Shown here: positions 24,560 through 32,515 of the stretch, in pieces
How the letters are laid out: every line of letters begins with the position of its first letter
How positions within the stretch are numbered: the first letter of the stretch is position 1
Source of the DNA: Bradyrhizobium sp. JYMT SZCCT0180
GTDB lineage: Bacteria > Pseudomonadota > Alphaproteobacteria > Rhizobiales > Xanthobacteraceae
Direction: 5' to 3'
Length of the DNA stretch: 64,000 nt
Assembly (NCBI RefSeq): GCF_018130165.1
Contig: NZ_JAFCLZ010000026.1
Coordinates: 1 to 64,000, forward strand
Translations under genes and position numbers: made by a program
The notes under the pieces: model-generated
The model's input: only the letters and a program-made list of their open reading frames with translations
The model's database searches: none
Told to the model about the DNA's origin: nothing

Positions 24560-25303
24560 TTAGAGGATGAGCCCGCCATCGACCACGATGGTCTGCCCGA
24601 TGACGTAGGACGCCAGCGGCGACGCCAGGAACAAGGCGGCGCCGGCCATGTCGGCAGGCGTGCCGAGACGCTTCAGCGGAATCCGTTCAAGCGCGCCTTC
24701 AAGCCGCTTCGGATTTGATGTCGTCGCATTGGTCATCTTGGTGTCGACCAGGCCCGGCGCGATGCCGTTGACGCGGATGCCGTTCTCGGCCCATGCCTCG
24801 CCGAGCGTGCGCGTCAAGCCGACCGCGCCGGTCTTCGAGGCGTTGTAGGCGGGATTGCCCATGGTCGAATGATAGGCCGCGGTCGAACTCACGATGATCA
24901 GCGATCCCTTGCTGGCGCTCAGCATCGCGTGAAATTTCGTCGCGCACGCCATCAGGCTCATCAGGTTGACCTCGAGCACCTTGCGAAAGCCATCCATTTC
25001 GAATTCGCCGCGCCGGTAGATCACCGCGCCCTGCGCCAGCACCAGCACGTCGAGGCTGTCGAACGAAGGCTTGAATTGCTCGATCGCCTGCGCGTTGCTG
25101 ACGTCGAGCTGCGCATATTCGAGGCCTTGAAGATCCGATCCTTCACCGGCGAAGTAATCCGCCGCCTTGGCGCGGGTGCCGCACACCGCGACGCGCGCGC
25201 CCTTGGCGCGGAACGCCTGCGCGATGCCGTTGCCGATCCCGCTGGAGCCGCCGACCACCAGCACCTGCTTGCCGCTGAAATCGAGTTCGTTCATCGCCTG
25301 CAT
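24560..25303 (-). CDS. SDR family NAD(P)-dependent oxidoreductase
   Basis: This 247-residue Rossmann-fold enzyme has the cofactor motif VGGSSGIGNG (about residues 18-27), the catalytic serine in VSSTAA (about 138), and the catalytic pair YNASK (about 151-155). The region VLVLAQGAV replaces the usual NNAG motif, an unusual change in the strand that stabilises the sheet. It ends with the conserved IVVDGGLIL. SDRs are cytosolic dehydrogenases or reductases of alcohols and ketones; the substrate here is unknown. The gene starts 17 bp after the GNAT gene on the same strand, so the two form an operon. Confidence 0.85.
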   Translation of the reverse strand: MQAMNELDFSGKQVLVVGGSSGIGNGIAQAFRAKGARVAVCGTRAKAADYFAGEGSDLQGLEYAQLDVSNAQAIEQFKPSFDSLDVLVLAQGAVIYRRGEFEMDGFRKVLEVNLMSLMACATKFHAMLSASKGSLIIVSSTAAYHSTMGNPAYNASKTGAVGLTRTLGEAWAENGIRVNGIAPGLVDTKMTNATTSNPKRLEGALERIPLKRLGTPADMAGAALFLASPLASYVIGQTIVVDGGLIL

Positions 25304-25320
25304 CCTTTTCTGGTTATGTC

Positions 25321-25839
25321 CTAGCTTAGGCCTTGGTCGAGGACGTTGACCATGAGGATCTCGTCGTAATATCGCCCGTCGTGTTTGAGGGCCCGCTTCT
25401 CATAGCCGTATTCGACAAACCCCATCGCGCGATAAAGCCGGTGCGCCGCTTCGTTCTCGCTGACGACGGTCAGTTGAACCATCTCGACGCGGCCACGCGC
25501 GTGATCGAGCACTGCTGCAACAAGCTTTCTTCCAAGCCCCAAATTTCGCGCAGTGTTTCGGACATACATGGTCCAAAGCAGCCCCTTGTGCGCCTGCTTC
25601 GAAGTTTCCCGCGCGGAATATCCGGCCATTCCGGCGAGCGCCCCATCGAGGAACGCACCAAAGATGTCCGCAGCGCCGAGCCTCTCCTCAAACCACGAGA
25701 GCGGCTGCGCGTTTTCGCGCTCGAACGTGCTGCCGAAGGCTTCAGGGTTTTTCACAAGCGCCTCCAGCCGGATATCCCTGAAGAGCGCAGCGTCCGAAAT
25801 CTCCAGGCGGCGAATTTGCAGATCGGGAATATTGGCCAC
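25321..25839 (-). CDS. GNAT family N-acetyltransferase
   Basis: I place the start at GTG 25839 (172 residues), preceded by AGGGTG five bases upstream. A longer frame from 25902 would take its first residues from the R-like repeat at 25866-25918. The GNAT core is clear: a strand LLWTMYVRNTARNLGLGRKLVAAVLDHAR carrying the acetyl-CoA loop R-N-x-G-x-G-x, and the following EAAHRLYRAMGFVEYGYEKRALK. The substrate is not predictable. It is followed 17 bp later by the SDR gene. Confidence 0.8.
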   Translation of the reverse strand: MANIPDLQIRRLEISDAALFRDIRLEALVKNPEAFGSTFERENAQPLSWFEERLGAADIFGAFLDGALAGMAGYSARETSKQAHKGLLWTMYVRNTARNLGLGRKLVAAVLDHARGRVEMVQLTVVSENEAAHRLYRAMGFVEYGYEKRALKHDGRYYDEILMVNVLDQGLS

Positions 25840-25865
25840 GTTGCACCCTGTTACTGCAGAATCTT

Positions 25866-25918
25866 GTTTTGACGCGTTTTCTTCACGCGAACCGGAGTCC
25901 ACTTCGCTGGAAAACGCT
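25866..25918. repeat. Rhizobial R-like repeat, copy 2
   Basis: Nearly identical to 24506-24557, with the same ends GTTTGACGCG-like and GAAAACGCT. It lies in the divergent gap between the GNAT gene and the SDR gene at 25996. Confidence 0.75.
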
Positions 25919-25995
25919 CTGGTTTGACCTGTCTGCGGATCGGTGCCAGCCTTGTCAATCCTGCAACGCCATGCACAACACCCGCGGGTAACACC

Positions 25996-26775
25996 ATGTC
26001 AGACTTCAGAGAGCTCAGCCGTTCGGTCAAGGGCCTGACCGTTCTCGTCACCGGCGCCGCCAGCGGCATGGGCCGCGCCACCGCGCTGGTGTTCGCCGCC
26101 GAAGGCGCCAATGTTGCCGTCACTGACATCAACGCCGAGGCCACGCAGGCCGTTGCCGATGAAATCAAGGAAAGAGGCGGCAGCGCCAAGGCCTGGACGC
26201 TCGACGTCGCCAAGGCCGATGACATCATCAAGGTCGTCGGCGGGATCGCGGCGCATTTCGGCGGCCTCGACATCCTGATCAACAATGCCGGCCTGTCGCT
26301 GCGCGCTCCGATCGACGCGGACGGCTATGACGAGGCCTGGACCAAGGCGCTGGCGGTGATGCTGACGGCGCATCCGCGCATCATCCGTGCCGCGCTGCCG
26401 CATTTGCGCCAATCAAAATGCCCGCGGATCGTCAACATCGCCTCCACCGAAGCGCTCGGCGCCACCGCCACCAACAGCCCGTACGCCGCCGCCAAGGCCG
26501 GCGTCACCGGCCTGACCCGCGCGCTCGCTGTGGAACTCGGCCGCGAGGGCATTACGGTGAACTGCATCTGCCCGGGACCGATCCGGACCGGAATCACCGA
26601 GCGGATTGCGGAGGAGCACAAGACCATCTTCGCCAAACGCCGCACCGCACTCGGCCGCTACGGCGATCCCGAGGAAGTCGCCCACATGACGTTGAGCCTG
26701 TGCCTGCCGGCCGCATCATACCTGACCGGCGTGGTTATTCCGGTGGATGGCGGCCTGATGGCGCGAAACGCGTAG
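25996..26775 (+). CDS. SDR family oxidoreductase (3-oxoacyl-ACP reductase-like)
   Basis: The 259-residue enzyme has VTGAASGMGRA as cofactor-binding loop (about residues 15-25), the DVAKADD turn, LINNAG (about 93-98), catalytic serine in NIASTEALG, YAAAK (about 163-167) and the PGPIRTGI loop after the sixth strand. It ends with PVDGGLMARNA, a usual family end. The ATG was chosen because it begins just before the first strand; 24 residues upstream in frame are unrelated. Its partner is the TfdA-like dioxygenase gene 97 bp downstream, so the two may act in sequence on one substrate. Confidence 0.85.
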   Translation: MSDFRELSRSVKGLTVLVTGAASGMGRATALVFAAEGANVAVTDINAEATQAVADEIKERGGSAKAWTLDVAKADDIIKVVGGIAAHFGGLDILINNAGLSLRAPIDADGYDEAWTKALAVMLTAHPRIIRAALPHLRQSKCPRIVNIASTEALGATATNSPYAAAKAGVTGLTRALAVELGREGITVNCICPGPIRTGITERIAEEHKTIFAKRRTALGRYGDPEEVAHMTLSLCLPAASYLTGVVIPVDGGLMARNA

Positions 26776-26872
26776 CGGGCATGCAGCCGAAACGTTGACT
26801 TGAGCCCATCACGGAGTAGTTTTTTACAAAACGAAGCGGGACAAACCGCCCGCCGCTTTACGGAGAAACGCC

Positions 26873-27763
26873 ATGACGGTCACGATCCGGCAGCTGGGGA
26901 AGCATTTTTTCGGCGAGGTTTCCGGCGTCGATCTGCGCAAGCCGCTGACGCCGCAGGAGGCCCAAGACATCGAAGCCGGCATGGACAAATACGCCGTGCT
27001 GCTGTTTCGCGGCCAGGACGTTACCGACGAGCAGCAGATGGCGTTCGCGCTGAACTTCGGCGAGCGGGAAAATCCGCGCGGCGGCAGTGTCGTCAAGCCG
27101 GAGGATTCGCGGCTGGCTCAGACCGGGCTCAACGACGTCTCCAACCTCGGCAAGGACGGCAAGCCGCTGCCGCGCGACAGCCGCGTGAACCTGTTCAACC
27201 TCGGCAATTGCCTGTGGCATTCCGACTCATCGTTCCGCCCGATCCCGGCGAAATTCTCGCTGCTGTCGGCGCGGGTGGTGAACCCCAAGGGCGGCAACAC
27301 CGAATTCGCCGACATGCGCGCGGCCTATGATGCGCTCGATGACGAGACCAAGGCCGAGATCGAGGACATGATCTGCGAGCATTCGCTGATGTACTCGCGC
27401 GGCTCGCTCGGCTTCCTCGATTACACCGATGAAGAAAAGGTATTGTTCAAGCCGGTGCTGCAGCGGCTGGTGCGCACCCATCCGGTACACGGCCGCAAAT
27501 CGCTGTACCTGTCGTCGCATGCCGGCGCCATCAAAGGGATGACGATGCCGGAAGCGCGGGTCTTGCTGCGCGACCTCAACGAGCACGCCACGCAGAGCGA
27601 ATTCGTCCACGTCCATAAATGGACGCTGCATGACCTCGTGATGTGGGACAATCGCCAGACCATGCATCGCGTGCGCCGCTACGACCAGTCGCAGCCCCGC
27701 GACATGCGCCGCGCCACGGTGGCGGGGACAGCGCCGACAGTGGCGCAACAGGCGGCGGAGTAG
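26873..27763 (+). CDS. TauD/TfdA-family Fe(II)/2-oxoglutarate dioxygenase (TfdA-alpha-like)
   Basis: This 296-residue protein is close in pattern to TfdA-type enzymes that cleave aryloxyalkanoates such as 2,4-D. The iron ligands are visible: the HxD pair in LWHSDSSF (about residues 115-117) and the distal histidine in MWDNRQTMHRVRRYD (about 263), with the arginines after it contacting 2-oxoglutarate. GGNTEFADMRAAYDAL and LVRTHPVHGRKSLYL also resemble TfdA strongly. Bradyrhizobium TfdA-alpha genes are known, often with cad genes, which are not present here. GGAGAAA precedes the ATG. The native substrate may differ from herbicides. Confidence 0.85.
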   Translation: MTVTIRQLGKHFFGEVSGVDLRKPLTPQEAQDIEAGMDKYAVLLFRGQDVTDEQQMAFALNFGERENPRGGSVVKPEDSRLAQTGLNDVSNLGKDGKPLPRDSRVNLFNLGNCLWHSDSSFRPIPAKFSLLSARVVNPKGGNTEFADMRAAYDALDDETKAEIEDMICEHSLMYSRGSLGFLDYTDEEKVLFKPVLQRLVRTHPVHGRKSLYLSSHAGAIKGMTMPEARVLLRDLNEHATQSEFVHVHKWTLHDLVMWDNRQTMHRVRRYDQSQPRDMRRATVAGTAPTVAQQAAE

Positions 27764-27774
27764 CAGTCAAGAAC

Positions 27775-27857
27775 CGTAGGGTGGGCAAAGCAAAGCGTGC
27801 CCACCATCCAGAGCGGAGTGTCGATTGGTGGGCACGCTTCGCTTTGCCCACCCTACG
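27775..27857. repeat. Palindromic intergenic repeat, family E, overlapping the 3' end of the CobW gene
   Basis: CGTAGGGTGGGCAAAGCAAAG followed by CGTGCCCACCA at the left is mirrored by TGGTGGGCACGCTTCGCTTTG followed by CCCACCCTACG at the right, with a 20-bp loop. The right arm supplies the stop codon (27853-27855) of the minus-strand CobW gene, so the repeat may also terminate it. Confidence 0.8.
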
Positions 27858-28803
27858 TGTCGCGGTTAGGCGCGCGCCCGTCTGCAACGCACCCTTCCAT
27901 GATGGCATCGATCTCGTTGCGCGAGAGCACGCCGATCTCGGCAATGAACACAATGCGCGTCCGCGGCACTCCTGCGGCGAGCGTCCCGCCAGGGGCCAGC
28001 GTCGCGCGTCCACCGGCGAACTGAAGCAACATCGCTTTTCCGGGCTGCTCGACGGCCTCAAACAGCCCCTTCGCCCGCGCCAGCTTCGGCGCGAGCCGAT
28101 TGATCGCTGCCTGCAATCGGGACAACGTCAGCGGCCGTTCCGACGTCCAGCTCAGCGCCTCGAAGCGATCCGCCCTTGGCCGTCGCTGCCCCGGCTCGCG
28201 TGGCGCCGGCGCTCGATCCGGATCCGAAGGAAAAAGGAGCGCCATCGGAACCTCGCCGTGCGGCGCATCGACCAGCACCGCAGCCGGACGTATCGCACGG
28301 ATCGCATCGCGGACCGGCGTGTGGCTGGCCGCGTCCACGAGGTCCACCTTGCTCAGCGCGATCACATCGGCCGCCCGTATCTGGGACCGCAGCAGGGCGT
28401 CGTCGAACCTGGCGAGCGAAGTCGTAGCGTCCACGACGCACAGCACCGTTTCGAGCGGCGCCTCGCGCCAGATCACCGGATCCATCAGGTTGCGCACGAT
28501 GTCCTGGGGATCGGCGACCCCGCTGGTTTCGATCACGATGAATTCCGGCCGCGGATCACGCCGCAGCAAGCCGGCCAGCGTGCGCAACAGATCGCCTTCC
28601 AGCGTGCAGCAAATGCAGCCATTGCTGAGACTCACCACGCCGTCGGCGGCGCCGGTGATCAGCTCCGCATCGATATTGATCGCGCCGAAATCGTTGACGA
28701 CGGCGGCAATCCGCCTGCCCCCGGCATGTGCCAGCAGATGGTTCACGACCGTGGTCTTGCCCGCCCCGAGGAAGCCGGCCACGAGCACGACCGGGACCGG
28801 CAC
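27853..28803 (-). CDS. CobW/COG0523 family G3E GTPase
   Basis: Translation probably starts at GTG 28803, giving 316 residues beginning with the P-loop strand PVVLVAGFLGAGKTT; GGGGGCTAAGC precedes it. The diagnostic metal-binding motif NGCICCTLEGDLLR is present near residues 66-78, then the Walker B-like IETSGVADP and the guanine-specificity motif SKVDLVD (about 169-175). The C-terminal CobW domain contains FEALSWTSERPL. Such proteins insert metals into enzymes using GTP. The gene starts two bases after the stop of a metal-dependent amidohydrolase gene, so that enzyme is a likely client. The stop lies inside a palindromic repeat. Confidence 0.85.
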   Translation of the reverse strand: MPVPVVLVAGFLGAGKTTVVNHLLAHAGGRRIAAVVNDFGAINIDAELITGAADGVVSLSNGCICCTLEGDLLRTLAGLLRRDPRPEFIVIETSGVADPQDIVRNLMDPVIWREAPLETVLCVVDATTSLARFDDALLRSQIRAADVIALSKVDLVDAASHTPVRDAIRAIRPAAVLVDAPHGEVPMALLFPSDPDRAPAPREPGQRRPRADRFEALSWTSERPLTLSRLQAAINRLAPKLARAKGLFEAVEQPGKAMLLQFAGGRATLAPGGTLAAGVPRTRIVFIAEIGVLSRNEIDAIMEGCVADGRAPNRDT

Positions 28804-28805
28804 GC

Positions 28806-30296
28806 TTAGCCCCCGGTGACGGGACGGCGCACCGGCTGGCCCGGCCGCGCCGCCACATCGAGCACGCCATCCGAGATCAGCGGATAGCCGCTGACAACCA
28901 GATGCCGCACGCCTTCCGAGGGACGGTTCATCGCCGTGAACGTCGCCCGGTCGCTCAGCGCTTCGTAATCGAACACGACGATGTCGGCATCCGCACCCGC
29001 CTGCAGCCTGCCTTTCGCGCGCATCGCCGGTGTAGAGGCGCTTAGAATTTCCGCCGGGATCAGCGCGCATTTCCGGATGCCTTCGAGCAGCGACACTTTG
29101 CGGCGCTCGCGCACCCACTCGCGGATGAAGCGCGTGAAGCAACCCGCCGAGCGCGGATGCGAGGTCGCGTCGTCGGGCAGCGGCCAGGCGTCGCCGGTGT
29201 AGGGGCGGCCGTCCGTCAGCGTCCAGGGCATGGCGTCGGAGGCGATCGCGCCGCCGGGATAGAGCACCGCCATGTCGAGGAGGTCGCGATGATGCGCGTT
29301 ATTGTCGATGTCCAGAACGTGCCACAGAACCAGCGTGGAAGGCTCGGCGGCCTGTGCCGCCATCAGCTCCTGCCGGTCGCGGAAGCGATGCCCGTCGGTC
29401 ACCCGCTGGACCGAATCATAGCCGAGGCCGTTGCGCGCCTCGAATTCGGGGTCGCTGAAGAACGCCGCCGCCAGCACCGTCGAACCGGTACCGTAGGGAT
29501 AGGCTTCGACCGTGATGGGAAGCCCCTGCGCCTGCGCCTTGGCGATCAGCGCGACGCAGCGCTCGATGTCGGTCTTGCTGGAAGAATTGAAATGGCAGAT
29601 GTGCATGTGCGCGCCGGTGGCGCCGGCATAGCCGATCAGACGGATATAGGCTTCCGCGGCGCTCTCCGGATCGATGCGCGACATGTAGGCGACGTGGGTG
29701 AAGGTCGGCACCGCGCGCGCCGCCGCCAGCTGGCACACGGCGGTCAGCTCCTGCACGCCGGCGCCCGGGGCATAGGCGTTGAGGATGCCGATGCCGATGC
29801 CACCCTCGCTCAGCCCGCCTGCGATGCGCTCGAGGATCCCCGCCACTTCGGTATCGCTGGCCACGTTGTCGATCCAGCGGCGGTCGCGCATCGCATTGCC
29901 GAACGCCTCCAGCGAGCTTTCCGCGTTGGAGCCGGTCATCGCGCCAATGCGCGCGAACGCCCAGTTGACCGCGGCGCCGTAGTTCAGCACGCGGCCCTTT
30001 TCGGCCTGGCGTCGATACCAGGATGCAACCGGCAAGACTCCGGCCTCAAGGTCGAGCGACGTCGTGACGCCGTCGAAGGCCTGCATGCGGTCGGCCGGGA
30101 TCGACTGGCCGTGCGCGTGCAAATCGATGAAGCCGGGGGCGATCACCAGTCCCGTTGCGTCGATCGTGCGCTCGGCGCTGCCAAGCCCGGTGCCGACGGC
30201 GGCGATCTTGCCGTCGAGCACCGCCACATCGCCGATGGCATCCATCCCGCTGGCCGGATCCACCACCCGGCCACCCGCTATTACCAAACCAGCCAT
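28806..30296 (-). CDS. Amidohydrolase / N-acyl-D-amino-acid deacylase family protein
   Basis: The 496-residue protein has the amidohydrolase composite domain at both ends (LVIAGGRVVDPASG at the start, LQAGADADIVVFDYEALSD near the end). The TIM-barrel metal site shows as APGFIDLHAHGQS (about residues 54-66), FTHVAYMSR and HMHICHFNSS, with GGAIASDAMPWT as the aspartate region. Together this resembles D-aminoacylase-like enzymes (COG3653) that hydrolyse N-acyl amino acids or dipeptides using zinc. The CobW GTPase gene follows after two bases, forming an apparent enzyme/metallochaperone pair. Cytosolic; no signal peptide. Confidence 0.85.
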   Translation of the reverse strand: MAGLVIAGGRVVDPASGMDAIGDVAVLDGKIAAVGTGLGSAERTIDATGLVIAPGFIDLHAHGQSIPADRMQAFDGVTTSLDLEAGVLPVASWYRRQAEKGRVLNYGAAVNWAFARIGAMTGSNAESSLEAFGNAMRDRRWIDNVASDTEVAGILERIAGGLSEGGIGIGILNAYAPGAGVQELTAVCQLAAARAVPTFTHVAYMSRIDPESAAEAYIRLIGYAGATGAHMHICHFNSSSKTDIERCVALIAKAQAQGLPITVEAYPYGTGSTVLAAAFFSDPEFEARNGLGYDSVQRVTDGHRFRDRQELMAAQAAEPSTLVLWHVLDIDNNAHHRDLLDMAVLYPGGAIASDAMPWTLTDGRPYTGDAWPLPDDATSHPRSAGCFTRFIREWVRERRKVSLLEGIRKCALIPAEILSASTPAMRAKGRLQAGADADIVVFDYEALSDRATFTAMNRPSEGVRHLVVSGYPLISDGVLDVAARPGQPVRRPVTGG

Positions 30297-30484
30297 CTCG
30301 TCACTCCCGCGTACTGAAGACCTCCCTGCGAAGCCGGCTCAGCCTCGAAGGCGCGCAGACTGGCGAACAAGGGCCGTCGCGCCCCCATAGAGGCAGATTT
30401 TCGGACAGGCAACAACCTCTGCCGGCGAAGGGCACGCATCCGCGAGTGGCGCAACAGGCGAAGGAGTAGCCGCTAATAATCTAT

Positions 30485-30622
30485 CGTCGTCCCTGCCTAG
30501 TGCGCAATTGCGCACGGGAGCAGGGACCCATACTCCGCGGCCTGTATGGTTGGAGACGAGAGGTAATGACCGGCGCGCAAAGCAATGGCCGCCGGTGGCT
30601 CCCTGCGTTCGCAGGGACGACG
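30485..30622. repeat. Palindromic intergenic repeat, family C
   Basis: CGTCGTCCCTGCCTAGTGCGC plus AATTGCGCACGGGAGCAGGGACC at the left pairs with GGCTCCCTGCGTTCGCAGGGACGACG at the right; the left arm itself contains the palindrome GTGCGCAATTGCGCAC. It lies between the amidohydrolase and YqgE genes. The inner hairpin GTGCGCAATTGCGCAC also occurs in the elements at 36901 and 60368. Confidence 0.7.
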
Positions 30623-30645
30623 CTGAGGGTGCGGTGACCGCGGTG

Positions 30646-31308
30646 CTACGCGTGCCCGGCTTCGTTCGACAGCATCGCCAGATCGATCCCGATCTTGCGC
30701 AGCGCACGCTGATATTTTTCGTCGACGTCGTCGCCGAAGATCAGGTCCGCGTCGGCGGCGCAATGCAGCCAGCCATTGTGCTGGATTTCGTCCTCGAGCT
30801 GCCCCGGCGCCCAGCCGGCATAGCCCAGCGCGAGGATCGCGTGCTTGGGTCCCGAGCCCTTGGCGATCGCTTTCAGGATATCGACGGTCGCAGTCAGGCA
30901 GATACCGTCGTCGATATTGAGCGTGGCATCCTTGATGAAGAAATCGCTGGAATGCAGCACGAAGCCGCGGCCGGTGTCGACCGGACCTCCCTTGAGCACC
31001 TTCATGGTCTCGGCGTTTTCCGGCAGCGTGATCTGGTCCGATGTCTTGATGATATCGAGCTGCACCAGCAGCCCCGGGAAATCGATGCTGCCGGCCGGAC
31101 GGTTGACGATGATACCCATCGCCCCCTCGGACGAATGGGCGCACATGTAGATGACCGAGCGTTCGAAGCGCGGGTCGCCCATGACCGGCATGGCAATCAG
31201 CAGCTGGCCGTCCAGGTAGCCCTCATTGGGCGAATTGTGGCCAATGCCGCCGACTTTGCGGCGAGCAGGCTTTGGTGCCGTCTTCGGTGTCTTGCCTTCA
31301 GGGCTCAT
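30646..31308 (-). CDS. YqgE/AlgH family protein (DUF179)
   Basis: I chose the ATG at 31308 (220 residues) because AGAGAGG lies nine bases upstream; in-frame ATGs at 31335 and 31368 are possible. The DUF179 domain begins at YLDGQLLIAMPVMGDPRFERSVIYMCAHSSEGAMGIIVNRP (residues about 30-70), with VLKGGPVDTGRGFVLHSS and LALGYAGWAPGQLEDEIQHNGWL following, all family signatures. The N-terminal 30 residues are basic and disordered. The function of AlgH/YqgE is unsettled; links to RNA or regulation have been proposed. The gene faces the DsbD-like gene in the opposite direction. Confidence 0.85.
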   Translation of the reverse strand: MSPEGKTPKTAPKPARRKVGGIGHNSPNEGYLDGQLLIAMPVMGDPRFERSVIYMCAHSSEGAMGIIVNRPAGSIDFPGLLVQLDIIKTSDQITLPENAETMKVLKGGPVDTGRGFVLHSSDFFIKDATLNIDDGICLTATVDILKAIAKGSGPKHAILALGYAGWAPGQLEDEIQHNGWLHCAADADLIFGDDVDEKYQRALRKIGIDLAMLSNEAGHA

Positions 31309-31443
31309 CCGCAAAGGCCTCTCTTGCTGATTCATATCCTGATATCGGGTGGCGGTTCTGTCAATCAAGCCGTGCGTTGTATTCGACCGCGGATCACAAG
31401 CAATTCAATGGTTTGCGGCCAAGCTTGCCTGTAAAGACATCTC

Positions 31444-32283
31444 ATGACCGTCATTGTTCCCATGCGGGCCGCGCTCGGCATTGCCGCCACTCTGGCTGTC
31501 GCATGCACGGCCGTCGAGGTTCGCGCCGAGGATGCCTCGCCCTGGCAGCGCGACACCCATTCCGCGATCCGGCTGGTGGCGGGATCGCGCAGCGGCGCGG
31601 TGCTGCTCGGCGGTATCGCCATCCAGCTACAGCCGGGGTGGAAAACCTATTGGCGAACGCCCGGCGATTCCGGCGTTCCGCCCCGCTTCGATTTCTCCAA
31701 GTCCGACAATGTCGAGGCGGTGACGGTTTTGTGGCCGGCGCCGATGAAGTTCGCTGACGGCGCGGGCGGCTTCTCGCTCGGTTACAAGCAGCAGGTCGTG
31801 CTGCCGCTGCGGATCGTCGCCAAGAATACCGACAAGCCGGTGACGCTGCGCGCCGACATCAACTACGCGGTGTGCGACAAGCTCTGCATCCCGGTCGACG
31901 CCAAGGCGGAGCTGGCCTTTGCCAGCGTGGCGAGCACCGAGGACGGCAATCTGTCCGATGCGCTCAACGCGGTGCCGAAGCCGGCCAATGTCGGCGATCC
32001 CAATCCCCTCACCATTCGCGACGTCAAGCGCGAGGGCAAGGCCAACGTGCTTGTCGACGTCACCGCGCCCGGCGGCAAGGATGTCAGCCTGTTCGTCGAG
32101 GGTCCGACGCCGGACTGGGCGTTGCCGATTCCGAAGCTGATCGAGGGCGGCCCGCCCGGCGTGAAGCGTTTTGCCTTCGAGCTCGACGGCCTGCCGCCGG
32201 GCGCGAGCGCCGACGGCGCCGCGCTGAAACTGACGCTGGTCGGCGGCGACCGCGCCTATGAGTTCAATGTGAATTTGCAGTAG
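31444..32283 (+). CDS. Periplasmic DsbD alpha-domain (DsbD_N)-like protein
   Basis: The 279-residue product starts with a signal peptide (cleavage near EVRAED). The mature part is rich in beta strands in the style of the N-terminal domain of DsbD: AGSRSGAVLLGGIAIQLQPGWKTYWRTPGDSG, then FSLGYKQQVVLPLRI and a conserved INYAVCDKLCIPVDAKAEL. The last piece contains the cysteine pair expected for thiol exchange (C-x3-C). It lacks the membrane and thioredoxin domains of full DsbD, so it would need partners for electron supply. It is divergent from YqgE and ends just before a palindromic repeat. Confidence 0.8.
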   Translation: MTVIVPMRAALGIAATLAVACTAVEVRAEDASPWQRDTHSAIRLVAGSRSGAVLLGGIAIQLQPGWKTYWRTPGDSGVPPRFDFSKSDNVEAVTVLWPAPMKFADGAGGFSLGYKQQVVLPLRIVAKNTDKPVTLRADINYAVCDKLCIPVDAKAELAFASVASTEDGNLSDALNAVPKPANVGDPNPLTIRDVKREGKANVLVDVTAPGGKDVSLFVEGPTPDWALPIPKLIEGGPPGVKRFAFELDGLPPGASADGAALKLTLVGGDRAYEFNVNLQ

Positions 32284-32303
32284 CCGTCGCCCCGGCGCTA
32301 ACT

Positions 32304-32423
32304 GTCGTCCCGGCGAAGGCCGGGACCCATACGCCGCGGCGGGTGCTTAAGACGCAGGTGGTGGACACCGTTTTAGATTACTACGCCCTGTGGTTATGGG
32401 TCCCGGCCTTCGCCGGGACGACG
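32304..32423. repeat. Paired palindromic repeat, family B
   Basis: GTCGTCCCGGCGAAGGCCGGGACCCATA at the left and the inverted TATGGGTCCCGGCCTTCGCCGGGACGAC at the right, with about 60 bp between. Each arm can also fold by itself (CCCGGCGAAGGCCGGG). It fills the gap between the DsbD-like and flippase genes and may terminate the former. Confidence 0.75.
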
Positions 32424-32515
32424 CCGTAGGTGCCGATCACCCAACCGAATCTTAACGAATCGTTGATACATCGGAGCATCGCCGCCGCCTCGCGGCCTTT
32501 CGAGGATGCCTTGCT

